From Actinoplanes philippinensis (lineage in GTDB: Bacteria > Actinomycetota > Actinomycetes > Mycobacteriales > Micromonosporaceae): DNA of 64,000 nt. The translations under genes were made by a program, and so were the position numbers. Shown here in pieces: positions 38,721 to 47,395 of the stretch (its first letter is position 1; every line of letters starts with the position of its first letter). The stretch lies in assembly GCF_900113015.1 (NCBI RefSeq), contig NZ_FONV01000002.1:62001-126000 (forward strand), given 5' to 3'. The notes beneath the pieces were generated by a model. The model was not told where the DNA came from. It did no database searches and worked only from the letters and a program-made list of their open reading frames with translations.

Positions 38721-38749
38721 TTCAAATTCTCGGAACCGATTCCTACGCT
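38721..38749 (+). promoter_or_regulatory. Sigma-70-like promoter for the exported hydrolase gene
   Basis: TTCAAA at 38721-38726 and TACGCT at 38744-38749 are separated by 17 bases, an ideal spacing, with four of six -35 matches. Transcription would start about 30 bases before the ATG at 38786. The TetR operator lies 14 bases upstream of the -35. Confidence 0.55.
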
Positions 38750-38785
38750 GCCGCCACGTTCGCTCCCCTGAATCGAGGAGTGTTG

Positions 38786-40336
38786 ATGGCGCTTCGCCGC
38801 TTGACCACACTGATCGCCGCCTTCGCCCTGGCCACGACCACATTGACCACCGCACCGGCGCACGCCGCCGTGGGCACGACCGGCTTCACGGCGGTCGAGA
38901 TCACCGGTGACGGCGGGGTCGCCCTCAAGGCCAACGTCATCGCACCCTCGGCCGGCGGACGGCACCCGGCGGTGATCCTGCCGTCCAGCTGGGGACTCAA
39001 CGACCTGGAGTACCTCGCGCAGGCGAAGGTGCTGGCCGGGCGCGGGTACGTGGTGGTGTCGTACACGCCGCGGGGCTGGTGGCTGTCCGGCGGGGAGATC
39101 GACACCGCCGGGCCGAAGGACATGGCCGACCTGACCAGGGTGGTCGACTGGACGATCGCGAACACGGCCGCCGACCCGGCCCGGATCGGGGCGGCCGGCA
39201 TCTCGTACGGCGCCGGGATCAGCCTGCTCGGAGCGGCTTTCGACAGCCGGATCCGGGCGGTCGGCGTACTCAGTGGATGGACCGACCTGGTCTACTCGCT
39301 CTACGCCGACCAGACCCGGCACCGCCAGTCGGCCGGGCTGCTGGAGCTGGCCGCGCAGATCGCCGGCACGCCGAGCGCCGAGCTGACCGCCAAGATGAAC
39401 GACTTCAACGCGAACGTGAACGTCGACGGCGTGATGGCGTGGGCGAGGGTACGGTCCGCCGCCACCTACCTCGACCGGATCAACGCGAACAACCCGGCGG
39501 TGCTGATCGCCAACGGCTGGGGTGACACCTTCTTCCCGCCGAACCAGCTCGTCGACTTCTACGGCCGGCTCACCACCCCGAAGCGGCTGGAGCTGCGCCC
39601 CGGCGACCACGCCATCGCCGAGCTGACCGGCGTGCTGGGGCTGCCCAACGAGGTGTGGACGAGCCTCTACGCCTTCCTCGACGAGCACCTCGCCACCGGT
39701 ACGACGAGCCCGGACCCGATCTACCTGAAGCCGCTGAACGCCACCGCCGAGTCGTACCCCACCTGGGCGGCGCAGTCGTCGTCGACCACCCGGTACGGCC
39801 TGGGCAGGATCCGCACCCTGGACGGCACCGGCCTGCTCGGCGGCGCGGTCAGCTCCGGCTGGACCAAGACCCTGCCCGCCGACCGGGACACCGTCGCCGG
39901 CGGCGGCATCGTGCTGATCTCCAACGGGGCGGCGGCGATCACCGGGCAGCAGCCGTCGGTCTGGCTGCCGTTCGTGGACCGCGGGCGGGCCGGGGTCTGG
40001 GCGGCCGAACGCCCGTCGTCGGCGCAGCGGATCCGCGGCATCCCGAAGGTGCACCTGGAGCTCTCCGGCGCCGCGGCGACCGGGACCGTGGTGGCGTACC
40101 TCTACGACCTGGACTCCCTCGGCACCGCCAAGCTGATCACCCACGCTCCGGCGACCTGGCTGACGGCCACGCGCAGTGTCGACGTGAAGCTGCCGGCCAC
40201 CGCTTACGACCTGCCGGCCGGGCACTCGCTGACCCTCGTGGTGGACACCGTGGACCCGCTCTACTACGACGAGAACGAATCGGGGGATTCCATCACCATC
40301 GGTGGCGGATCCTACGTGGACGTACCCATTCGCTGA
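38786..40336 (+). CDS. Exported CocE/Xaa-Pro dipeptidyl-peptidase-like hydrolase
   Basis: 516 residues. Sec signal peptide (RRLTTLIAAFALATTTLTTAPAHA). The alpha/beta-hydrolase part has VILPSSWGLND, nucleophile Ser in GAAGISYGAGISLLG, an acid in ANGWGDTFFPP and His in RPGDHAIAEL. A C-terminal jelly-roll domain (VHLELSGAAATGTVVAYLYDLDSLG) from about 385 fits the CocE/X-Pro dipeptidyl peptidase family. It should act on peptides or esters outside the cell. ATG 38786 is chosen because GGAG lies five bases upstream; GTG 38780 is an in-frame alternative. A strong hairpin closes the gene. Confidence 0.88.
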   Translation: MALRRLTTLIAAFALATTTLTTAPAHAAVGTTGFTAVEITGDGGVALKANVIAPSAGGRHPAVILPSSWGLNDLEYLAQAKVLAGRGYVVVSYTPRGWWLSGGEIDTAGPKDMADLTRVVDWTIANTAADPARIGAAGISYGAGISLLGAAFDSRIRAVGVLSGWTDLVYSLYADQTRHRQSAGLLELAAQIAGTPSAELTAKMNDFNANVNVDGVMAWARVRSAATYLDRINANNPAVLIANGWGDTFFPPNQLVDFYGRLTTPKRLELRPGDHAIAELTGVLGLPNEVWTSLYAFLDEHLATGTTSPDPIYLKPLNATAESYPTWAAQSSSTTRYGLGRIRTLDGTGLLGGAVSSGWTKTLPADRDTVAGGGIVLISNGAAAITGQQPSVWLPFVDRGRAGVWAAERPSSAQRIRGIPKVHLELSGAAATGTVVAYLYDLDSLGTAKLITHAPATWLTATRSVDVKLPATAYDLPAGHSLTLVVDTVDPLYYDENESGDSITIGGGSYVDVPIR

Positions 40337-40342
40337 CGATTC

Positions 40343-40379
40343 GGAAATGGATCACCGGTAGTTCCGGTGATCCATTTCC
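40343..40379. terminator. Perfect 16-bp hairpin after the hydrolase gene
   Basis: Sixteen-base arms (GGAAATGGATCACCGG and its exact complement) flank a TAGTT loop, six bases after the stop codon, followed by ATTTAG. This is the clearest terminator in the window. Confidence 0.85.
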
Positions 40380-40452
40380 ATTTAGGACTCATTGGCCGGG
40401 ACAGGAAACAGCCTGGAATCACCGGTGTCACTGCAGTTTCAGCCCGGAGCCG

Positions 40453-40480
40453 TTGTATCGCAACGATCGGACCATAGGTT
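40453..40480 (+). promoter_or_regulatory. Promoter for the surface-glycan operon, possibly leaderless
   Basis: TTGTAT at 40453-40458 and TAGGTT at 40475-40480 are 16 bases apart. The GTG start at 40489 is eight bases after the -10, so the mRNA would begin at or near the start codon. No Shine-Dalgarno precedes this GTG. Confidence 0.5.
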
Positions 40481-40488
40481 CGGGACCT

Positions 40489-43400
40489 GTGAGAGCGGCG
40501 ACAGCGCTTCTGGTCCTGATCCTTTTCTCCCTCTGCGCCGGCGCGCCCGTGTCCGCCGCCCCGCCGTCCGATTTCCAGACCTCGCTCGTCGTCGGCGCCG
40601 ACCTGAACGAGCCGTCCGGCTTCGAGATCGCCCCGGACGGGCGGATCTTCGTCCTGGAGCGGGCCGGCGTCATCAAGGTCTTCAAGGACGGGCACCTACT
40701 GGCCACGCCGTTCGCGGTGCTGCCGTCCGAGCCGACCGGTGACCGGGGTCTCATCGGCATCGCCTTCGACCCCGGTTTCGGGGTCACCAATCACTACGCC
40801 TATTTCTATTACACCGGCCTTGACCTGCACAATCGGCTGGTCCGCTTCGACGCTTCGGGTGACGTCGGCACCGACGGGCCGTTCGAGATCTTCAAGACCG
40901 AGTCGCTCTCGCAGCACCTGCACGTGGGCGGCAGCATCCGGTTCGGGCCGGACGGCAAGCTGTACTTCGCCGTCGGTGACAACGGCTACTCCAGCAACGC
41001 GCAGATCCTCTCCAATCCGCACGGCAAGATCCTGCGGATCAACCCCGACGGCTCGATCCCCGCCGACAACCCGTTCTACGGGCAGGCGGGAAAAGAGCAG
41101 GCGATCTGGGCGTACGGCTTCCGCAACCCGTGGCGGTTCCAGTTCGACAGCCTGACCGGGGAGTTGTACGGCGGCGACGTCGGCGACTACACGTGGGAGG
41201 AGGTCAACCACATCGTCAAGGGCGGCAACTACGGGTGGCCGCTCAAGGAGGGGATGTGCACCGCGAACTGCGCGGGGTTCATCGACCCGATCCATGTGTA
41301 CGCCCATGACGGCGAGAGCGCGGCGGCCACCGGCGGACCGGTCTACCGGGGCTCGGTCTTCCCGCCCGAGTACCGGGGGAACCTGTTCTTCGCCGACTAC
41401 GCGAAGGGGTTCATCAAGCGGGCCGTGCTCGACGAGAACGGCAACGTCACGGCGGTGCACGACTTCGACGCGCAGGCCGGGGCGGTCGTCGACCTCAAGG
41501 TGGGGCCGGACGGCGACCTCTACTACCTGACCTACATCCCGGGGCGGATCTACAAGGTCACCTACAGCCTGGGCAACCACTCCCCCACGGCGAACGCCAC
41601 GTCCGACGTGGACAAGGGGCTGAACCCGCTGACCGTCAACTTCTCCAGTGCGGGCAGCAGCGACCCGGACGGCGACCCGCTCACCTACTCCTGGGACTTC
41701 GGCGACGGCACGACCAGCGCCGACGCCAACCCGACACACACCTATCCGGACACCGGCGTCTACACCGCGGTGCTGCGGGTGGCCGACAGCGGCGGTGACA
41801 CCGCGAGCGCCGTACCGCTGATCATCCAGGTCGGCATCGCGCCCACGGTGACCATCGCGGTGCCGGCCGACGAGTCCACCTACCGCGCCGGCGACGTCAT
41901 CACCTACAACGCCTTCGCGCAGGACGCCGCCGGGTTCGACCTGGACGACAACCGCATCCGGACGTCGGTGATCCTGCATCACCACACGCACATCCACCCG
42001 TTCGCCGGGCCGCTGACCGGCCGGGCCGGGCAGTTCACCATTCCGGACACCGGCGAGTCGTCGGCCGACACCTGGTACGAGATCCGGGTGACCGCCACCG
42101 ACGGCACCGGGCTGAGCACCTCGAAGTCGATCGAGATCCGGCCGCTCACCACCACTCTCACGGTCGCGACCAGCCCGCCCGGCCTGACCGCGTATCTGGA
42201 CGGGGTGCCGGTGGAGACCCCGCACGAGGTCCTCGGGGTGGAGAACTTCAAGCGGGAGCTGTACGCCCCACCGACCGCCGTGGCGGCCGACGGCACGGTC
42301 TACCAGTTCCAAGGCTGGTCGGACGGGAAGGGCATCCGGCACACCGTCACCACCCCGGCCGCGGACACCACCTACACCGCCACCTATGTGCCGTCGGCGC
42401 CGTTCACCGCCACCTTCTACGACAACAAGAACCTGGCCGGGACCCCGGTGCTGACCCGGGCCGACCCACGGATCGACTTCGTCTGGGGCGAGGCCGCCCC
42501 GGACCCGGCGGTGCCGGCGAACGCGTTCTCCGCCCGCTGGACGAAGCGGCAGCACTTCCCGGCCGGGCGCTACCGGTTCACCACGGTCTCCGACGACGGC
42601 GTCCGGCTCTACGTGGACCGGCGGCTGGTGCTCGACAGGTGGCAGGGCCAGTCCGGGACCGCCTACGACTGGATCGGCGACCTGGGCGAGGGCGTCCACA
42701 CGATCACCCTCGAGTACTTCGACGAGGGCGGCGACGCGATGGCCAAACTGGACTGGGCGGCCGCCATCGACCAGCCCGGCACAGAATGGCAGGCCGAGTA
42801 CTGGAACACCCCGGGGGCCGGCTCCGCGCCGACCGTGCCGTCCACCACGCCGGCGCTGACCCGTGCCGAGCCGAACGTCGACAACGACTGGGCGCTCGGC
42901 TCCCCGGACCCGGCGATCAGCGCGGACCACTTCGTCGCCCGGTACACCCGCGCGCTCAGCCTTGCCCCGGGCGACTACGAGTTCATCGCCACCGCCGACG
43001 ACGGTGTCCGGGTCACCGTGGACGGTCAGCGGATCATCGACGCGTGGGCCGACTCCGGCGCCACCGCGCACACCCGGACCACCCTGCTCGGCGGCGGGCC
43101 GCACACGGTGGTGATGGAGTACTACGAGAACGGGGGCGACGCGGTCGCGAAACTCGCCTTCCGGCAGACCGCCGAGGCAGCCGATCCACCGGACTGGACA
43201 GCCCAATACTTCACCGGCATGGATCTGGCCGGTGAGCCCGTGCTGACCCGGCAGGACAGCACGATCGGCTTCGACTGGGGTGGCGGCGCACCCGCCGCGG
43301 GTCTGCCCGCCGACGGCTTCTCGGCCCGCTGGACCCGCACCGACACCCTGCCGGCCGGCATCTACCGGTTCGCCGGCCAGAGCGACGACGGCATCCGGGT

Positions 43401-43950
43401 CTGGCTGGACGGTGTCCCGATCGTCGACAAGTGGGTCAACCAGAACGACTCGTTCAGCACCGACCGCCTGCTGTTCGACGGCCCCCATCAGATCCGGGTC
43501 GAGTACTTCGAGAACGGTGGCGGCGCCATCGCCCGGTTCGGTTACGAACGCGTCGGTGACGTCGGCCCGGTCGACACCTGGGCCGCCGAGTACTTCGACA
43601 ACCGCGAACTGTCCGGCACGCCGGTGCTGACCGGATCCGACGACGCGGTCGCGTTCGACTGGGGCGACGGCAGCCCCGGACCGGCCGTCCCCGCCGACGG
43701 ATTCTCGGCCCGCTGGACACGGACCGCCGCGTGGACGGCCGGGACCTACCGGTTCGCGGCGACCGGCGACGACGGGATCCGGGTGCTGCTCGACGGCGTC
43801 ACGGTCGTCGACGGCTGGTCCGATCACGGCCCCACCACCTTCACCGCCGACATCGATGTCGCGGCCGGTGAGCACACCGTCGTCGTCGAGTACTACGAGG
43901 CCGGCGGCGGAGCGGTAGCACGATTCACGTCCCAGAGGGAGATCCCGTAA
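40489..43950 (+). CDS. Exported PQQ-type sugar dehydrogenase with PKD and four PA14 domains
   Basis: 1153 residues. A Sec signal peptide is followed by a glucose/sorbosone dehydrogenase-type propeller at about 30-360 (EPSGFEIAPDGRIFVLERAG; GDRGLIGIAFDP; QHLHVGGSIRFGPDGKLYFAVGDN; WAYGFRNPWRFQFD; GGNYGWP). A PKD domain lies at about 365-450 (SSDPDGDPLTYSWDFGDG). A further beta-rich segment leads to four PA14 repeats starting near 640, 762, 900 and 1028, each with (W/F)xAxY(F/W) and SDDG or ADDG motifs. Catalysis would oxidise an aldose using PQQ or bind sugar only; PA14 domains suggest glycan attachment. The GTG start has no Shine-Dalgarno. The TAA overlaps the next ATG (TAATG). Confidence 0.87.
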   Translation: MRAATALLVLILFSLCAGAPVSAAPPSDFQTSLVVGADLNEPSGFEIAPDGRIFVLERAGVIKVFKDGHLLATPFAVLPSEPTGDRGLIGIAFDPGFGVTNHYAYFYYTGLDLHNRLVRFDASGDVGTDGPFEIFKTESLSQHLHVGGSIRFGPDGKLYFAVGDNGYSSNAQILSNPHGKILRINPDGSIPADNPFYGQAGKEQAIWAYGFRNPWRFQFDSLTGELYGGDVGDYTWEEVNHIVKGGNYGWPLKEGMCTANCAGFIDPIHVYAHDGESAAATGGPVYRGSVFPPEYRGNLFFADYAKGFIKRAVLDENGNVTAVHDFDAQAGAVVDLKVGPDGDLYYLTYIPGRIYKVTYSLGNHSPTANATSDVDKGLNPLTVNFSSAGSSDPDGDPLTYSWDFGDGTTSADANPTHTYPDTGVYTAVLRVADSGGDTASAVPLIIQVGIAPTVTIAVPADESTYRAGDVITYNAFAQDAAGFDLDDNRIRTSVILHHHTHIHPFAGPLTGRAGQFTIPDTGESSADTWYEIRVTATDGTGLSTSKSIEIRPLTTTLTVATSPPGLTAYLDGVPVETPHEVLGVENFKRELYAPPTAVAADGTVYQFQGWSDGKGIRHTVTTPAADTTYTATYVPSAPFTATFYDNKNLAGTPVLTRADPRIDFVWGEAAPDPAVPANAFSARWTKRQHFPAGRYRFTTVSDDGVRLYVDRRLVLDRWQGQSGTAYDWIGDLGEGVHTITLEYFDEGGDAMAKLDWAAAIDQPGTEWQAEYWNTPGAGSAPTVPSTTPALTRAEPNVDNDWALGSPDPAISADHFVARYTRALSLAPGDYEFIATADDGVRVTVDGQRIIDAWADSGATAHTRTTLLGGGPHTVVMEYYENGGDAVAKLAFRQTAEAADPPDWTAQYFTGMDLAGEPVLTRQDSTIGFDWGGGAPAAGLPADGFSARWTRTDTLPAGIYRFAGQSDDGIRVWLDGVPIVDKWVNQNDSFSTDRLLFDGPHQIRVEYFENGGGAIARFGYERVGDVGPVDTWAAEYFDNRELSGTPVLTGSDDAVAFDWGDGSPGPAVPADGFSARWTRTAAWTAGTYRFAATGDDGIRVLLDGVTVVDGWSDHGPTTFTADIDVAAGEHTVVVEYYEAGGGAVARFTSQREIP

Positions 43951-46013
43951 TGGTGGAGGTAATCCCGGTTCGGCTGAAGGCACCTCCGGCGGTCACCGTC
44001 GTCGTGCCCACGCGCAACGAGGCGGACAACGTACGGCCCCTGGTCGAGCAACTGCGTGACGCGCTCGGCGCCACCCCCAGCGAGATCGTCTTCGTCGACG
44101 ACAGCGACGACCACACCCCGGAGATCATCACCGCACTGTCCGCATCGGATCCGGAGGGCGTACGCCTGCTGCATCGGCCGCGAGGCGAACGGACCGGGGG
44201 CCTCGGGGGTGCGGTGACCGCCGGATTGACCGCGGCGCTCGCGCCGTGGGTCGTGGTGATGGACGGCGACCTGCAGCATCCCCCGGCCACCGTGCCGGAG
44301 CTGCTCGCCGCCGGGCAGATCGACCAGGCGGACGCGGTGGTGGCCAGCCGCTACCGCACCCGCGGGCGGGTCACCGGCCTCGGCGGCGCCTTCCGGCGCA
44401 TCGTCTCGCGCGCCTCCGGCACCCTCGCCAAGATCTTCTTCCCGGTCCGGCTGCGGGCGGTCACCGATCCGATGAGCGGCTTCTTCGCGGTACGCCGGGA
44501 CGCGCTCGACACCTCGTCGTTGCGGCCGAACGGGTACAAGATCCTGCTGGAGCTCGTGGTCCGCGGCCGGATGCGGCAGATCACCGAGGTGCCGTACACG
44601 TTCCGGCCACGGCAGGCTGGCGAGAGCAAGGCGTCGCTGCGGGAGGGGCTGCGCTATCTGCGCCACCTGACGCTGCTGCGACTCGCCGCGGCCCGGCATC
44701 CGGTGTCGCCGCTGGGCCGGCTGGCCGGCTTCGGGCTGGCCGGGGCGATCGGCACAGCCGTCAACTCGGCGGCCCTGTGGGCGCTCGGCGAGGTCGCGGG
44801 GCTGCCGTACCTGCTGGCCGCGCTCCTGGCCGTGCAGGTGGCGATCGTGTGGAACTTCGCGGTCATCGACAACCTGGTGATGCCTCCGGGTGAGCACGCC
44901 CGGCGCCGCCGGTTCGGCCGGTTCCTGCTGCTCAACAACACGCTCACGCCGGTCCATCTGGGGCTGCTCTACGGGCTCGTGCAACTGGCCGGGCTGCACT
45001 ACCTGGAAGCGAACGTGCTGGCCATCGTGGTGGTGTTCGTGCTGCGGTACGCGGTCACCAGCAACTGGGTGTACGGCGCTCCGGCCGGCGCGGGCGGCCT
45101 GGTGGTGGCGGTGCGCCGGGCGGTCGCGACCCGGCTGCTGCTGGCGGTGGCGCTGACCGCGGTGGCGTTCCCGGCGCTCGCCGCGGACGTGTGGGACGGC
45201 CTGTGGAGCCGTGGCTCCGGGGTGCCGCTGCTGATCCCGGCCGCCGCGGCGGCGGCGCTGGCCGCGAGCCGGATCCGGCCGTCGAGCGCCGAACCGGACG
45301 TGCACGACCGGCAGGTGGACGGGCTGCTGGCCACCGTGTTCCTGACCGCCGGCGTGACCCTGCTGCTGCTCATGCCGGCCGACGCCTGGCTGGTTCCGGC
45401 GGCGCTGTCGTTCCTGGCCGGCGCGGCGATCCTGCTGGTCGGCACCCGTACCGTGGCGCGGCTGCGGTGGGCGCTGCTGCTGCCCCTGCTCGCGATCGCC
45501 GGGGTGGCCCCGGCCGTGGGCGCACCGGTGGACGCCGGCATCCGGGCCGTGGTCACCCTGCTCGGCCGCCCGGCCGGGCCGACCAGCAGCGGAGGCGGCC
45601 TGGTCACCGAGTATCACGGCCAGGAGTTGCTGCTGCCCGCTCAGCAGCTACCGGGCCTGGCGCTGGCCGGTGCGGTCGTGTGCCTGCTGATCAGCGCGTT
45701 CGTCCTGTCCGGAGCGACACGGCAGGCCCTGACCCGGGGTGTGGTGGGGTCGCTGACGGTGACCGCGGTGACCGTCGGCGCGGTCCTGGTCGTGCTGCTG
45801 ACCGGGCGCCTGTTCGGCCCGGCCGCCTTCGACGTGGCACGGCTGCCGGTCCTCACCGACGCGGTGCTGGCGATCACCGTCGCGGTCGTCGTGACCCGCT
45901 GGTCGCCGGCGCCCGCCCCGGTCACCGCCGTCCGGCAGTACCTTCCCCGGGGCCGGTTCGCGCTGGCGGCACTGGTGGCGATGGCCGTGATCCTGCTGGA
46001 GAGCGCCCGATGA
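43950..46013 (+). CDS. GT2 glycosyltransferase fused to GtrA and an extra membrane domain
   Basis: 687 residues. Residues 1-240 are a DPM1-type GT2 (VTVVVPTRNEADNV; IVFVDDSDD; VVMDGDLQHPP; DPMSGFFAVRR) that would charge polyprenyl phosphate with a sugar. Residues about 250-380 are a four-helix GtrA-like domain (GFGLAGAIGTAVNSAALWAL; LRYAVTSNWVYG). Residues about 390-687 add some eight further helices with no family I can name (RLPVLTDAVLAITVAVVVTRW near the end). The fusion of donor synthase and flippase-like membrane parts suggests a self-contained step in making a surface glycan. ATG 43950 overlaps the previous stop by TAATG; ATGA overlaps the next. Confidence 0.85.
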   Translation: MVEVIPVRLKAPPAVTVVVPTRNEADNVRPLVEQLRDALGATPSEIVFVDDSDDHTPEIITALSASDPEGVRLLHRPRGERTGGLGGAVTAGLTAALAPWVVVMDGDLQHPPATVPELLAAGQIDQADAVVASRYRTRGRVTGLGGAFRRIVSRASGTLAKIFFPVRLRAVTDPMSGFFAVRRDALDTSSLRPNGYKILLELVVRGRMRQITEVPYTFRPRQAGESKASLREGLRYLRHLTLLRLAAARHPVSPLGRLAGFGLAGAIGTAVNSAALWALGEVAGLPYLLAALLAVQVAIVWNFAVIDNLVMPPGEHARRRRFGRFLLLNNTLTPVHLGLLYGLVQLAGLHYLEANVLAIVVVFVLRYAVTSNWVYGAPAGAGGLVVAVRRAVATRLLLAVALTAVAFPALAADVWDGLWSRGSGVPLLIPAAAAAALAASRIRPSSAEPDVHDRQVDGLLATVFLTAGVTLLLLMPADAWLVPAALSFLAGAAILLVGTRTVARLRWALLLPLLAIAGVAPAVGAPVDAGIRAVVTLLGRPAGPTSSGGGLVTEYHGQELLLPAQQLPGLALAGAVVCLLISAFVLSGATRQALTRGVVGSLTVTAVTVGAVLVVLLTGRLFGPAAFDVARLPVLTDAVLAITVAVVVTRWSPAPAPVTAVRQYLPRGRFALAALVAMAVILLESAR

Positions 46014-47395
46014 GCGCGGACTTCTCGGCGCGGGTGGTGCTGTCGAGGATGCAGCGGGCCGGCCTGATCGCGGCGCTCGTGCTGCTCACCGTATGGGCGG
46101 TGCTGCGGCCGATGACAGTGCTGCAGACCGTGGTGGCGATCGTGACCGTGGCGTACGGCGCGGCGATCGTCTTCCGGGTCGTGCTGGTGTGGGCGTCGAC
46201 CCGCGGCGAGCACCTGATCCGGGTCAGCGACGAGGAGGCCCGGGCCGTCCCCGATCACGAGCTGCCGGTCTACACGGTGCTGGTGCCCGCCTACCGGGAG
46301 CCGTCGGTGATCGGGCTGCTCATGTCGCATCTGGGCGCGCTGGAGTACCCGGCGGACAAGCTGGAGATCATCCTGCTGCTGGAGGAGGACGACCGGGAGA
46401 CCATCGAGGCCGCGGAGGCCGTGGCGACCGCCGATCACGTGCGGATCCTGGTGGTGCCCGAGTCGCAGCCCAAGACCAAGCCGAAGGCCTGCAACGTGGG
46501 GCTGGAGCAGGCCACCGGCGAGTTCGTGACGATCTACGACGCCGAGGACATCCCCGACCCGCTGCAGCTGCGCCGGGCCGTGGTGGCGCTGCGCCGGCTC
46601 GGGCCGTCCTATGTGTGCCTGCAGGCCGAGCTGGGCTACTTCAACGTCGACCAGAACCGGATCACCCGGTGGTTCGCGCTGGAGTACGCCACCTGGTTCC
46701 GGTCGCTGCTGCCCGGTCTGGTGGCGCTGCGGATGCCGATCCCGCTGGGCGGCACCAGCAACCATTTCCGGGCGCGGGAGCTGCGGGAGCTGGGGGCCTG
46801 GGATCCGTACAACGTGACCGAGGACGCCGACCTCGGGATCCGGCTGGCCCGCTCCGGATACCGGGTCGGGGTGCTGCACTCGGTCACGCTGGAGGAGGCG
46901 AACTCCGACTTCATCAACTGGATCAAGCAGCGCAGCCGCTGGTACAAGGGCTACCTGATGACCTGGCTGGTGCACCTGCGGTCACCGCGGGCCACGGCCC
47001 GGCAGCTGGGCTGGCGCGGGATCCTCTGCCTCAACCTGTTCGTCGGCGGCACCCCGCTCGCGGCGCTGCTCAACGCCGTCCTGTGGGCCACCACGATCCT
47101 CTGGTTCCTGGACCGGCCGCCGATCATGGAGGAGATCTTCGTGCCGCCCTTCTATTACCTGGGCGTCCTCTGCCTGGTCTTCGGCAACGCCACGGTGATC
47201 TATCTGAACGTGCTGTCGGCCCGCACCATGGACCGGCCCGACCTCCTCGGCACGGCGCTGCTGTCGCCCGGGTACTGGGCGATGATGAGCCTGGCCGGGG
47301 CCAAGGCCGCCTGGCAGCTCGTGTTCAAACCGTCCTACTGGGAGAAGACGACGCACGGCCTGCACCTCGCCAAGGAGACCGCCGATGTCGGTTGA
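46010..47395 (+). CDS. Processive-type membrane GT2 (BcsA/HasA-like)
   Basis: 461 residues. Two N-terminal helices, a GT-A domain and about four C-terminal helices. The processive-synthase motifs are complete: VLVPAYREPSV, IYDAEDIPDP, TEDADLGIRLA and QRSRWYKG (QxxRW). It should polymerise a sugar and push the chain through the membrane. No PilZ domain is seen, so c-di-GMP control by that route is unlikely. The ATG overlaps the preceding stop by ATGA, and its 3' end overlaps the next gene by 11 bases. Confidence 0.88.
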   Translation: MSADFSARVVLSRMQRAGLIAALVLLTVWAVLRPMTVLQTVVAIVTVAYGAAIVFRVVLVWASTRGEHLIRVSDEEARAVPDHELPVYTVLVPAYREPSVIGLLMSHLGALEYPADKLEIILLLEEDDRETIEAAEAVATADHVRILVVPESQPKTKPKACNVGLEQATGEFVTIYDAEDIPDPLQLRRAVVALRRLGPSYVCLQAELGYFNVDQNRITRWFALEYATWFRSLLPGLVALRMPIPLGGTSNHFRARELRELGAWDPYNVTEDADLGIRLARSGYRVGVLHSVTLEEANSDFINWIKQRSRWYKGYLMTWLVHLRSPRATARQLGWRGILCLNLFVGGTPLAALLNAVLWATTILWFLDRPPIMEEIFVPPFYYLGVLCLVFGNATVIYLNVLSARTMDRPDLLGTALLSPGYWAMMSLAGAKAAWQLVFKPSYWEKTTHGLHLAKETADVG

